Source: JBEVOS01 sp964564595
GTDB taxonomy: Bacteria > Pseudomonadota > Alphaproteobacteria > Caulobacterales > Aquidulcibacteraceae
DNA: 11,713 nt
Reading direction: 5' to 3'
Assembly: GCA_964564595.1 (NCBI GenBank)
Contig: CAZMCA010000103.1
Location: forward strand, 1 to 11,713
Both the position numbers and the translations under genes were made by a program. The notes beneath the pieces were generated by a model, which searched no databases, had not been told where the DNA came from, and worked only from the letters and a program-made list of their open reading frames with translations. Every line of letters starts with the position of its first letter. The first letter of the stretch is position 1. Positions 1 through 5,707 of the stretch are shown in pieces.

Positions 1-490
1 GCGCGGCGACGTATTCGCGCTGCATGAGACGGCCGGCCGTCTCTTCTTCGAACGACAGCGCTTCTTCGACGGCGTGGCGCACGTCCTCGGGCGCGGCGGC
101 AAGCACTGCGCCGAGTTTCTTCTCGTCAACGTCGGCGGCGACGGCGGCGGCGTCATCGGTGTCGAGTTCGCCAAGGGCGCGGCCGACTTGTTCGGCCGGC
201 AGCAGCGCCAGGATTTCTTCGCGCTTTTCCCAGGAAAGCTCGGCCAGCATCTCGGCCGGAAGCTCTGCGCCGAGGAGCTGCACGATATGGCGCATCGCCT
301 CTTGCGGCAGATGCTCCAGCACGTCCGCGAGGTCTGGCGCGCCGAGATCCTTCAGGAGCCGCCGCAGCAGCGGGCCGTCACGGTCCCCCGCAGCACCAAT
401 CACACGGGCAAGGAATTGCGCATCTTCGCTGGGCGCGACGCGCGCCGGTTCGGCGAGCGTTTCGACGGCGTCAGCATTGTCCATCGTCAT
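1..490 (-). CDS. mgtE: Magnesium transporter MgtE, N-terminal part (runs off left edge)
   Basis: The minus strand is open from an ATG at 490 to the window edge, giving 163 residues. They read as the cytosolic N domain of MgtE: a helical superfamily of MgtE_N repeats at about residues 38-145 (LLRRLLKDLGAPDLADVLEHL, then DTDDAAAVAADV at 110-121). The hallmark ETAGRLMQREYVAA follows at 150-163, where the first CBS domain begins. MgtE is an inner-membrane Mg2+ channel that the N and CBS domains gate by sensing cytosolic Mg2+. The rest of the CBS pair and the membrane domain lie outside the window. The ATG at 490 is preferred because GGAGGG lies 6 nt upstream; an in-frame ATG at 484 is the alternative. 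The gene is divergent from the HIT gene. Identification is firm from the family signature; transport itself is inferred because the membrane part is not visible. Confidence 0.88.
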   Translation of the reverse strand, partial: MTMDNADAVETLAEPARVAPSEDAQFLARVIGAAGDRDGPLLRRLLKDLGAPDLADVLEHLPQEAMRHIVQLLGAELPAEMLAELSWEKREEILALLPAEQVGRALGELDTDDAAAVAADVDEKKLGAVLAAAPEDVRHAVEEALSFEEETAGRLMQREYVAA

Positions 491-759
491 CGGCGGCCCT
501 CCGCGCAATGCGCGCGGAAGCGGCCGCCGAGGCGGGCTACGCCGTTCGCCTCCCCTGGCGTGGGGAGCGGACCGAACACGCTCTCAAGTGAGGCGCGCGC
601 CTTATACTGTCCGATGCGTCTGGCATGGCCGCGGGCGAACCAATCTTCCGCTGTTACTGCGCAAGGCAAAACGCCGACCCGGCGCGAAGGTCAACCCCGC
701 CCGCGCATTGGACGCGCATTTTCACCTGATCGCGTACAATGGCCGCAGAGGGAGCGTGC
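491..759. other. Divergent intergenic region between mgtE and the HIT gene
   Basis: About 270 bp separate the divergent starts of mgtE and the HIT-family gene, so promoters for both should lie here. A 6-bp inverted repeat (CTCCCC at 550-555, GGGGAG at 562-567) would form a hairpin in the mgtE leader. A TATACT box at 603-608 and a TACAAT box at 735-740 resemble -10 elements. The best -35 match for the second (TTGGAC, 708-713) is 21 nt away, which is too far for a confident call. I see no convincing gene or Mg2+ riboswitch. Confidence 0.3.
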
Positions 760-1212
760 ATGGCGAACCTAATCGAAGAGCGTGTCGCGATGGCGCGTGC
801 GGGGACCAATCCGTACGTGATCGCGAAGATGGCTTCGGGCTGGTGCGTGATTGGCGATGTGCAGCCGCTGGCGGGCTATTGCTTGCTGCTGGCCGATCCT
901 GTCGTGGCGAGCCCGAACGATTTGAGCGAAGCGGACCGCGTTCAGTATTCGCTCGACGTGCTGCGCATCGGCGATGCGCTGCTCGCTGTGACGGGCGCGT
1001 ATCGCATCAATTACGAGACGCTCGGCAATTCCGAGCCCGCGCTGCACACGCACATCGTGCCGCGCTACGAGAGCGAGCCGGAGGCGCAGCGGCGCGTGCC
1101 GCCGTTCAGCGCCTATGTGTGGCGCGAGGCGCGCAAGACCGATCCGGCGCAGGGCGCGGATAGGGCGTTGATGGAAGCGGTGCTGAGAGAGTTGGAACGG
1201 CTTGGCGGTTAG
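760..1212 (+). CDS. HIT-family nucleotide hydrolase/transferase-like protein
   Basis: This 150-residue protein has the histidine-triad (HIT) fold signature N-x5-N near residues 84-90 followed by ALHTHIVPRY at 94-103. HIT proteins hydrolyse or transfer nucleotide monophosphates from substrates such as Ap4A or AMP-X; the middle histidine of HxHxH is the nucleophile. Here H96 and H98 supply the second and third histidines, while the first position is A94, so the triad is incomplete but the presumed nucleophile is kept. Small DcpS/Ap4A-hydrolase-like HIT proteins of this length are common in alphaproteobacteria. The start at 760 is chosen because AGGGAG lies 6 nt upstream; an in-frame ATG at 739 has no good site. 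It is monocistronic and convergent with the GIY-YIG gene. The substrate is not predictable. Confidence 0.8.
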   Translation: MANLIEERVAMARAGTNPYVIAKMASGWCVIGDVQPLAGYCLLLADPVVASPNDLSEADRVQYSLDVLRIGDALLAVTGAYRINYETLGNSEPALHTHIVPRYESEPEAQRRVPPFSAYVWREARKTDPAQGADRALMEAVLRELERLGG

Positions 1213-1217
1213 CCGCT

Positions 1218-1245
1218 GGCTTGCCTAGCCGTGGCTCGCGAAGCG
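1218..1245. repeat. Dispersed GGCTTGCCTAG repeat, copy 1
   Basis: GGCTTGCCTAG at 1218-1228 continues as CCGTGGCTCGCGAAGCG. The same 11-mer recurs at 1496-1506 and 1535-1545. Copies 1 and 3 also share the following CCGTRGCT. It lies between the convergent HIT and GIY-YIG genes. This looks like a palindrome-rich dispersed element and not coding sequence. Confidence 0.6.
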
Positions 1246-1246
1246 A

Positions 1247-1483
1247 CTACAGGCGCTTGGTGGAGAAGGCCCTGCCAGACGCAGATTTCAGATAGCGCTC
1301 AAAGGCGAAGGCGCGATCTTCATCGGAAAACGCTGTGTAGGTGCGTATTTTCCAAGGGCGATGCTTGGATGTGTGCGTCACGTCTCCGGCATTGTGGGCT
1401 TTGAGCCGGACGTCCACGTCGCTGGTTATGCCGACGTAGAAGTGGGCGCCGGTTTCGGATTCCAGGATGTAGACGAACTTCAT
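1247..1483 (-). CDS. GIY-YIG domain protein, UPF0213-like
   Basis: This is a 78-residue single-domain GIY-YIG protein. The first strand motif is FVYIL (residues 3-7), the second is FYVGIT (15-20), and the helix carries VRLKAHNAG with R26 and N31. The C-terminal FERYLKSASGRAF (61-73) supplies the metal-binding E62. All expected active-site positions (Y5, Y16, R26, E62) are present, so the fold is intact. Stand-alone members of this family (UPF0213/YhbQ-like) have no settled role; a nuclease function in DNA processing is inferred from the superfamily. The start at 1483 begins exactly at the domain. An upstream in-frame start at 1522 would translate repeat DNA and is rejected. GGCTTGCCTAG repeats lie on both sides, suggesting association with, or spread together with, a dispersed element. 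Confidence 0.82.
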   Translation of the reverse strand: MKFVYILESETGAHFYVGITSDVDVRLKAHNAGDVTHTSKHRPWKIRTYTAFSDEDRAFAFERYLKSASGRAFSTKRL

Positions 1484-1495
1484 GAGCGCCGCCCT

Positions 1496-1560
1496 GGCTT
1501 GCCTAGGTCCGCCTTCGCGCAACCAGATAGGGGCGGCTTGCCTAGCCGTAGCTACGCGCG
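1496..1560. repeat. Dispersed GGCTTGCCTAG repeat, copies 2 and 3
   Basis: Two more copies of GGCTTGCCTAG lie at 1496-1506 and 1535-1545, directly upstream of the GIY-YIG gene. Copy 3 continues into CCGTAGCTACGCGCG, closely matching copy 1 on the other side of that gene. The direct orientation of all three copies around a small nuclease-like gene is unlikely to be chance. Confidence 0.6.
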
Positions 1561-1599
1561 GATCAAAGCCCGCCTTCGCCCTTTGGGCTCCGGCGAGGC

Positions 1600-1630
1600 A
1601 GCCTTCGCTTCGCTGCGCGTAGCGAAGGCT
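1600..1630 (-). repeat. Perfect 10-bp inverted repeat at the tRNA 3' end
   Basis: AGCCTTCGCT at 1600-1609 is perfectly complementary to AGCGAAGGCT at 1621-1630, with an 11-nt loop. On the tRNA strand the hairpin begins at the last base of the encoded CCA (1630). It is not followed by a U tract, so it is not a classical terminator. It may act in tRNA 3' processing or simply be a palindromic repeat unit of the type seen nearby. Confidence 0.5.
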
Positions 1631-1714
1631 GGTGCGCTGGAGAGGACTCGAACCTCCACGGTGTTACCCGCTACCACCTCAAGGTAGTGCGTCTACCAGT
1701 TCCGCCACCAGCGC
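1630..1714 (-). tRNA. tRNA-Leu (anticodon GAG)
   Basis: Read on the minus strand, the sequence folds as a class II tRNA. The acceptor stem is GCGCTGG/CCAGCGC. The D-arm region is GCGGAACTGGTAGACGC. The anticodon stem is CTACC/GGTAG with loop TTGAGGT, giving anticodon GAG with T33 and G37. A long variable arm of about 13 nt, as expected for leucine, is followed by a T arm GGAGG-TTCGAGT-CCTCT. The discriminator is A (1633) and CCA is encoded (1632-1630). It would read CUC and CUU leucine codons. Confidence 0.95.
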
Positions 1715-1785
1715 AGGGGGCGCGGGGTAGCAGATGGCGCCCGGGGCCGCAAGGCGCGTAGAGTGCGGCGAACTTGGAGACGATG

Positions 1786-2226
1786 ATGCGCTACCTGCAC
1801 ACGATGGTTCGCGTGAAAGACCTCGACGCGGCGCTGGATTTCTACTGCGCCAAGCTCGGGCTCGTTGAGGCCTCGCGCGCCGAGAACCCGATGGGGCGCT
1901 TTACGCTGGTGTTCCTGTGCGCGCCGGAAGACGCTGAAGCAGCCGCGGCGAAGAAGGCCCCGATGGTCGAGCTGACCTATAATTGGGACACCGAGGACTA
2001 TGGCGGCGGGCGCAATTTCGGCCACCTCGCCTACCAGGTGGACGACATCTACGCGCTCTGCGCCCGGCTGCAGGATGGCGGCGTGACCATCAACCGGCCG
2101 CCGCGGGACGGGCGGATGGCGTTCGTCCGCTCGCCGGATGGGATCTCTATCGAACTCCTGCAGAAGGGCCAGGCGCTGGCGCCGGCCGAGCCGTGGCAGA
2201 GCATGCCGAACACCGGCGCTTGGTAA
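1786..2226 (+). CDS. gloA: Lactoylglutathione lyase (glyoxalase I)
   Basis: Glyoxalase I isomerises the hemithioacetal of methylglyoxal and glutathione to S-lactoylglutathione, a cytosolic detoxification step. The 146-residue sequence aligns by eye along its length with E. coli GloA: it starts MRYLHTMVRVKDLDAALDFY and contains VELTYNW (61-67), FGHLAYQVDD (78-87) and SPDGISIELLQ (116-126). The four metal ligands are present as H5, E62, H80 and E123. The insertion AEAAAAKKAP before strand four is slightly longer than in E. coli. The ATG at 1786 is chosen because GGAG sits 6 nt upstream and the protein then starts exactly like GloA. ATG 1783 and TTG 1774 are in frame but fit the spacing less well. 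The gene stands alone between tRNA-Leu and padR. Confidence 0.92.
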   Translation: MRYLHTMVRVKDLDAALDFYCAKLGLVEASRAENPMGRFTLVFLCAPEDAEAAAAKKAPMVELTYNWDTEDYGGGRNFGHLAYQVDDIYALCARLQDGGVTINRPPRDGRMAFVRSPDGISIELLQKGQALAPAEPWQSMPNTGAW

Positions 2227-2253
2227 GCAAAACGATTACCTGAATGACGGGCC

Positions 2254-2299
2254 TTGACGAGAGCGATCTAAGATATATCTTGCAGTTCGATATATCTTG
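2254..2299 (+). promoter_or_regulatory. Promoter with palindromic operator-like sites before padR
   Basis: A perfect 12-bp palindrome AAGATATATCTT (2270-2281) is followed by a second GATATATC palindrome (2289-2296). Together they make an 11-bp direct repeat GATATATCTTG at 2272-2282 and 2289-2299, with a 17-bp period. TTGACG (2254-2259) and TATCTT (2276-2281), spaced 16 bp, make a plausible -35/-10 pair whose -10 lies inside the first palindrome. PadR repressors typically bind such dyads to repress their own operon, so autoregulation is likely. The AT-rich patch stands out against its GC-rich surroundings. Confidence 0.55.
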
Positions 2300-2320
2300 A
2301 TACGCACGGAAAGGTACAAA

Positions 2321-2863
2321 GTGCATCATCACCGAAAATTCCACGGCCATTTCGGCCATGCCCATGCCCGGGCGCGCTGGGGCCGCGAGCATGGCGGGCA
2401 CCGCTGGCGCGGGCGCGTGTTCGAGCAAGGCGACCTTCGGCTCGTGATCCTCAAGCTGATCGCGGACCAGCCGGCCCACGGCTACGAGATCATCAAGCAG
2501 ATCGAGGACCGGCTGGGCGGCGCCTATAGCCCGAGCCCCGGCGTCGTCTACCCGACGCTGACGCTGCTTGAAGAAACCGGGCTCGCCAAGGTTGAGGCCG
2601 AAGAAGGAGGCAAGAAGCGCTACGCGGCGACCGATGCGGGGCGCGCGCATCTTGAGGCCCAAGCCGCGCAGATGCACGCCGCGTTCGCGCGCGCCGACAC
2701 GGCGACGGGCGACCGGGCCGCGATGTTCCGCATCCGCCGCGCGATGGAAAACCTCAAAACGGCGCTGCGGCTCCGCACCACGCAAGGGCCGATGAGCGAC
2801 GCGCAGATCGACACGATCACCGCCGCGATCGACGCGGCCGCCAACGCCGTGGAGCGCGCGTGA
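2321..2863 (+). CDS. PadR-family transcriptional regulator with His-rich N-terminus
   Basis: The 180-residue protein has a PadR winged helix at about residues 38-113. GDLRLVILKLIADQPAHGYEI leads into the recognition helix region SPSPGVVYPTLTLLEETGLA, and the wing carries GGKKRYAATDAGRAHL. Residues 114-180 form the helical dimerisation part typical of PadR. The first 27 residues contain nine histidines (H2-4, 8, 10, 13, 15, 24, 27), an extension seen in a subset of PadR proteins; metal binding is a possible but unproven role. The GTG at 2321 is preferred over the TTG at 2297 because GGAAAGG lies 6 nt upstream and the TTG falls in the operator. Its stop codon overlaps the ATG of the DUF2218 gene by one base, so the two are translationally coupled. 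It probably represses its own operon through the ATATAT dyads upstream. Confidence 0.9.
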   Translation: MHHHRKFHGHFGHAHARARWGREHGGHRWRGRVFEQGDLRLVILKLIADQPAHGYEIIKQIEDRLGGAYSPSPGVVYPTLTLLEETGLAKVEAEEGGKKRYAATDAGRAHLEAQAAQMHAAFARADTATGDRAAMFRIRRAMENLKTALRLRTTQGPMSDAQIDTITAAIDAAANAVERA

Positions 2864-3144
2864 TGGAAACGCGCGCGCATATCCCGACCGCGCATGCGAG
2901 CCGCTATCTGCAGCAGCTCTGCAAGCATTGGAGCCACCGCTTCGACGTGACGTTCACGCCCGTCGTTGGGCGCATCCCGTTCGCAGAAGACCGCGCCTGC
3001 ACGCTTGAGGCGGATGCGGATGGGTTGAAGCTGACGCTGGTGACGCCGGACGCCGAGACGAACACGCGCATGCAGGGCGTGGTGTTCGATCATTTGAAGC
3101 GGTTTGCGTTCCGCGAAGAGCTCGTCGCGCCGGAGTGGCGCTGA
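2863..3144 (+). CDS. DUF2218 family protein
   Basis: This 93-residue protein reads as DUF2218 throughout: THASRYL-type start (TAHASRYLQQLCKHWSH, residues 9-25), the central GRIPFAEDRACTLEADADGL, and a C-terminal RMQGVVFDHLKRFAFRE. The biochemical function is unknown. Related domains occur fused to siderophore-interacting proteins in some bacteria, which hints at iron metabolism but proves nothing here. ATG 2863 overlaps the padR stop (TGATG), with GGAG 8 nt upstream inside padR. The GTG at 2860 is a less likely alternative. The tight coupling means the PadR regulator most likely controls this gene. Confidence 0.85.
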   Translation: METRAHIPTAHASRYLQQLCKHWSHRFDVTFTPVVGRIPFAEDRACTLEADADGLKLTLVTPDAETNTRMQGVVFDHLKRFAFREELVAPEWR

Positions 3145-3153
3145 AAACCTCTT

Positions 3154-3285
3154 CCCTCCCCTTGAGGGGAGGGTGTCGTCGCGAAGCGACGACGGGTGGG
3201 GTAGCGGCGCGACATCAGCCGGAAGGCGTGGAGATTCCGCCCCACCCGTCATGCTGCGCATGACACCCTCCCCTAGCGGGGAGGG
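3154..3285. repeat. Composite palindromic repeat (REPIN-like)
   Basis: Four hairpins are nested in a larger inverted arrangement. CCCTCCCC/GGGGAGGG is at 3154-3173, GTCGTCGC/GCGACGAC at 3175-3193, and GGGTGGGG at 3194-3201. After a 38-bp core these are mirrored by CCCCACCC at 3240-3247, GTCATGC/GCATGAC at 3248-3264 and CCCTCCCC/GGGGAGGG at 3266-3285. It sits between two convergent genes. A single-hairpin copy occurs at 10940-10963. The layout matches a REP doublet mobilised as a unit. It may also act as a transcription barrier, but neither end has a good U tract. Confidence 0.7.
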
Positions 3286-3297
3286 AAAAGTGCGGCG

Positions 3298-3873
3298 CTA
3301 CTCCGCCGCGACTTTGGCATTGCGCAGCAGCACAGGCGTGTAGTCGACGCGCTCGCCCTTGGCGTTTTTGACCTTGGGCGCGAGGTCTTCGGCAGTGCCG
3401 AGTTCACGCATCAGGCAGGCGAACTCGAAGGCGATGCCGTCCGGATCGCGGAAGTACATCGAGCGGATCCAGGTCTTCTCATCGGGCTTTGCATCGAACG
3501 GCGTATCGCTGCCGTGGTTTATGGCGAACACCTTCACGCCGCGCGCTTTGAGGTTGGCGTAGATCTCGTCGAACCGCTCTTTCGGGATATCCATCGCGAC
3601 GTGGTTCATCGAAGCGATCGCGGTCTTGGCGCCATCCTTCACGACGTTGAGATGCTGGGACGCGATGCCTGGCTGAGCGGCGGGCGCATCGTCGAACGTC
3701 ATGTAGGAGAGCATCGCACCATTGCCCATGTCGTGGAAGCTGTGCTGGCCGCCGCGCGGCAGCTCTTCCATCTTGAGCAGCGGGATGCCGATCTCCTCCC
3801 AGAACTTCACCGTCTCGTACATGTCCGAGCAGACTAGCGCGACGTGGCTGAGGCCTCGTGTGAGTGCGGGCAT
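3298..3873 (-). CDS. VOC-superfamily (glyoxalase/dioxygenase-fold) protein
   Basis: The 191-residue protein contains two βαβββ halves of the vicinal oxygen chelate fold: SHVALVCSDMYETVKFWEEIG (9-29) and MNHVAMDIPKERFDEIYANL (89-108). The second half ends in MYFRDPDGIAFEFACLMRE (139-157). H10, H91 and E150 occupy metal-ligand positions, so it is likely an active metalloenzyme. VOC members include dioxygenases, lyases, epimerases and antibiotic-resistance proteins, and the substrate cannot be read from sequence. The C-terminal extension (158-191) goes beyond the fold. The start has a strong GAGGAGAGG a few bases upstream. It is transcribed away from the terminator at 3931-3965 and is convergent with the padR operon. 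It differs clearly from the GloA at 1786-2226. Confidence 0.82.
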   Translation of the reverse strand: MPALTRGLSHVALVCSDMYETVKFWEEIGIPLLKMEELPRGGQHSFHDMGNGAMLSYMTFDDAPAAQPGIASQHLNVVKDGAKTAIASMNHVAMDIPKERFDEIYANLKARGVKVFAINHGSDTPFDAKPDEKTWIRSMYFRDPDGIAFEFACLMRELGTAEDLAPKVKNAKGERVDYTPVLLRNAKVAAE

Positions 3874-3930
3874 GATCCTCTCCTCGATCGCCGTCTATGC
3901 AGCGCTTCAGGGATGGTTTCACAAATCAGC

Positions 3931-3965
3931 CCAAAGCAAAACGGCCCCGGCTTTCGCCGGGGCCG
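3931..3965 (-). terminator. Strong intrinsic terminator of the PPC-domain operon
   Basis: On the minus strand CGGCCCCGGC (3965-3956) and GCCGGGGCCG (3951-3942) form a perfect 10-bp GC stem with a GAAA tetraloop, followed at once by TTTTGCTTT. It lies 27 bp after the stop codon of the two-domain secreted protein. This is a textbook rho-independent terminator and isolates the VOC gene from the operon upstream. Confidence 0.9.
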
Positions 3966-3992
3966 CCAAGCACTCTTAGCTCTAAGGAGCGC

Positions 3993-4919
3993 TTATTGGC
4001 TGTTCACTTCCGAGACGTGCAGCGTCGATTGCTGCAGCGCGCCGGCGGCGTAGGTGCCGACCCACACGTCGTATTGGCCGGATTGCGGGTTGTTGAAGCG
4101 GAGCGACGGGTTGAGACCGTTCACGCCGCCATCGTCATCGCAATGCCATTGGCCGTCCGGCGTGTTGACCACGAGCGTCGTGTCCGCGCTGGCGGCGACC
4201 GAGAAGATCAGCGGCAGCGAACCGGCGCTGTAGTTCACGCGGTAGTCTGGCGCGGCGGCGATGTAGCCAGTGCAGCCCGGGCCAAGCGGGCCAGCTTCGA
4301 AGCTGCCGCCCGCCGAGATCGCGACGGTGTGCGGATCGGGCAGGAAGCCTGAACGCAACGCGACCGAGCCGTAAGCGGGCTCGAGGCTCGGGTTCGGGCC
4401 GCCGCCTTGCGCGACGGGGCCGTCTTCCGGCTGCGGCACGAACACTTCGGAGATGTTGAGCTGCGCGTCGGGCGTGGAGCCATCGGACGAGAACGTGCCC
4501 ACCCAGATTTGGTAGCGGCCCGATTGCGGCGCCGAGAAGCGCACGACCGGGTTGAGGTTGCCCGCGCCGTCATCGTCGCAGCTATACGTGCCGTTCGGCG
4601 CGCGCACGACGAGCGTCGTATCGCTCTGCGAGAGCGCGGAGATGATCAGCGGAAGCTGGCCGGCGCGATAGCGCAGCGTGAAATCGGGGCGCGCGGCGAT
4701 CGAGCCGGTGCACGCGGCGTGCGTGACGGCCGATGCATCGAGCGGGCCGCCGGCTTGCACCGTCACGCTGTGCGGATCGGGCGTGAAGCCGGAATTGAGA
4801 CGGACCTGGCCGTAGGTGCCGTTGGCGCCGGTGTTCAAGCGGGCTTGCGCGAAAGCGGGCGTCGCGCCCAGGCCAAGAGCGATCGCGGCGACCGCGATCA
4901 TGCGAACAGAATTCTTCAT
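3993..4919 (-). CDS. Secreted protein with two tandem PPC-like domains
   Basis: The 308-residue product starts with a signal peptide (MKNSVRMIAVAAIALGLG, cleavage likely after AFA at residue 24). It holds two copies of one domain, at about 36-159 and 183-306, joined by a Pro/Gly-rich linker. Each copy reads YGxVxLxSGFxPDPH, a CTGxIAA segment, ADTTLVV-type strand, a CDDD motif, NP-x2-RF, PQSGxYxxWVGT and a terminal SEV. Cys70/Cys114 and Cys216/Cys260 are equivalent pairs and may form a disulfide in each domain. The pattern resembles pre-peptidase C-terminal (PPC) β-sandwich domains, but no catalytic domain is present, so a binding or stabilising role in the periplasm or outside the cell is inferred. 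ATG 4919 begins the signal peptide; a TTG at 4958 is rejected. No strong ribosome binding site is visible. It follows a one-domain paralogue by 67 bp. Confidence 0.78.
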   Translation of the reverse strand: MKNSVRMIAVAAIALGLGATPAFAQARLNTGANGTYGQVRLNSGFTPDPHSVTVQAGGPLDASAVTHAACTGSIAARPDFTLRYRAGQLPLIISALSQSDTTLVVRAPNGTYSCDDDGAGNLNPVVRFSAPQSGRYQIWVGTFSSDGSTPDAQLNISEVFVPQPEDGPVAQGGGPNPSLEPAYGSVALRSGFLPDPHTVAISAGGSFEAGPLGPGCTGYIAAAPDYRVNYSAGSLPLIFSVAASADTTLVVNTPDGQWHCDDDGGVNGLNPSLRFNNPQSGQYDVWVGTYAAGALQQSTLHVSEVNSQ

Positions 4920-4942
4920 GTGGGTAGACTTTCGAGAGGCGA

Positions 4943-4970
4943 CGCCGGGCGGTTTCAAAGCCGCCCGGCG
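4943..4970 (-). repeat. Hairpin between the two PPC-domain genes
   Basis: CGCCGGGCGG (4943-4952) pairs perfectly with CCGCCCGGCG (4961-4970) around an 8-nt loop, directly after the stop codon of the one-domain gene. No U tract follows on the minus strand. It is therefore more likely an mRNA processing/stabilising or partial-attenuation element that sets different levels of the two paralogues than a full terminator. Confidence 0.6.
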
Positions 4971-4986
4971 GCGTGGACGAGACGAG

Positions 4987-5466
4987 TTACTGGCTCATCA
5001 CTTCGGAGATGGTGAGCGTGGAATTGTACAACGTGCCCGAGCCGTAGGTGCCGACCCAGATGTCGTACTGGCCCGAGGCGGGCTGGTTGAAGCGGACCAT
5101 CGGGTTCATGCCCGCATTGCCGCTATCGTCATCGCAGTACCAGCGGCCGTCCGGGCCGTTGATCACGAGCGTCGTGTCGGCGCTGGAGGCGACCGAGATG
5201 ATCAGCGGGTACGAGCCGGCGCGGTAGTTGACCCGGTAGTCTGGCGCGTTGGCGACGAAGCCGTTGCAATTGCCGCCGATCGATTGGGCCGCGTTGATCG
5301 AGCCACCCGATTGCAGGTTCACCTGGAACGGATCCGGGGTGAAGCCAGCGTTCAGCTGGATCGAGCCGTAAGCCGGCGTCTGGTTGAAGTTCTGCGCGGC
5401 GGCCGTGCCGACGCCAGCAGTCGCCAACACCGCAACAGCGGCGATGGTGCGAAGTAGAGATTTCAT
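4987..5466 (-). CDS. Secreted protein with one PPC-like domain
   Basis: The 159-residue protein has a signal peptide (MKSLLRTIAAVAVLATAGVG, cleavage near TAAA-Q at 24/25) and one domain at 33-156. That domain closely matches both repeats of its downstream neighbour: YGSIQLNAGFTPDPFQV, PDYRVNYRAG (75-84), SADTTLVINGPDGRWYCDDD, MNPMVRFNQPASGQYDIWVG, ending SEVMSQ. C67 and C111 are the conserved pair. It lacks any enzyme domain. The DPDG/DDD-rich loops could bind Ca2+, as in other PPC-like folds, but that is a guess. The start has GGAGGG about 6 nt upstream. It is the first gene of a two-gene operon closed by the terminator at 3931-3965. The two genes probably arose by domain duplication. Confidence 0.78.
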   Translation of the reverse strand: MKSLLRTIAAVAVLATAGVGTAAAQNFNQTPAYGSIQLNAGFTPDPFQVNLQSGGSINAAQSIGGNCNGFVANAPDYRVNYRAGSYPLIISVASSADTTLVINGPDGRWYCDDDSGNAGMNPMVRFNQPASGQYDIWVGTYGSGTLYNSTLTISEVMSQ

Positions 5467-5707
5467 CCCAACCCTCCAAAGAGGCGCGCCCCGTTTTTCT
5501 GACGACGCGCAGAATCAAGCGCCCGGAATAGAGCCCGCCTGAGCAATCGTGGCTAGGCTAGCCGCCGTTTGCTAGGCCAAATGTGGTAGATCGTGGCTGA
5601 AGCGGACCTGAACGGATTGTTAGGCGCCGGTTATTTTGAGCCCATTCAACGCTTTATGTGACCGCGGGCACAGTCGCTCGGCCCGGCCGCCCAATTTGGG
5701 CCGCCAG

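Noticed and set aside
487..669. 60-codon minus-strand frame ending in an ATGA overlap with the mgtE start
   Set aside because: The overlap looks like coupling, but the peptide has no recognisable motif, covers a hairpin-rich leader and has an Arg/Ala/Gly composition typical of translated GC-rich noncoding DNA.
491..759. Mg2+ riboswitch before mgtE
   Set aside because: Only one simple hairpin is seen. No M-box-like multi-helix structure can be recognised, and that class is not typical of alphaproteobacteria.
24..1163. Long plus-strand frame across mgtE and the HIT gene
   Set aside because: It is antisense to mgtE and out of frame with the HIT gene; the Ser/Arg/Ala-rich product is a GC-driven shadow.
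5467..5707. Possible gene or RNA between the PPC operon and the FliN-like gene
   Set aside because: Only shadow frames and a short GCCCAA-T-TTGGGC palindrome (5689-5701) are present. No coding or structured RNA signature is convincing.
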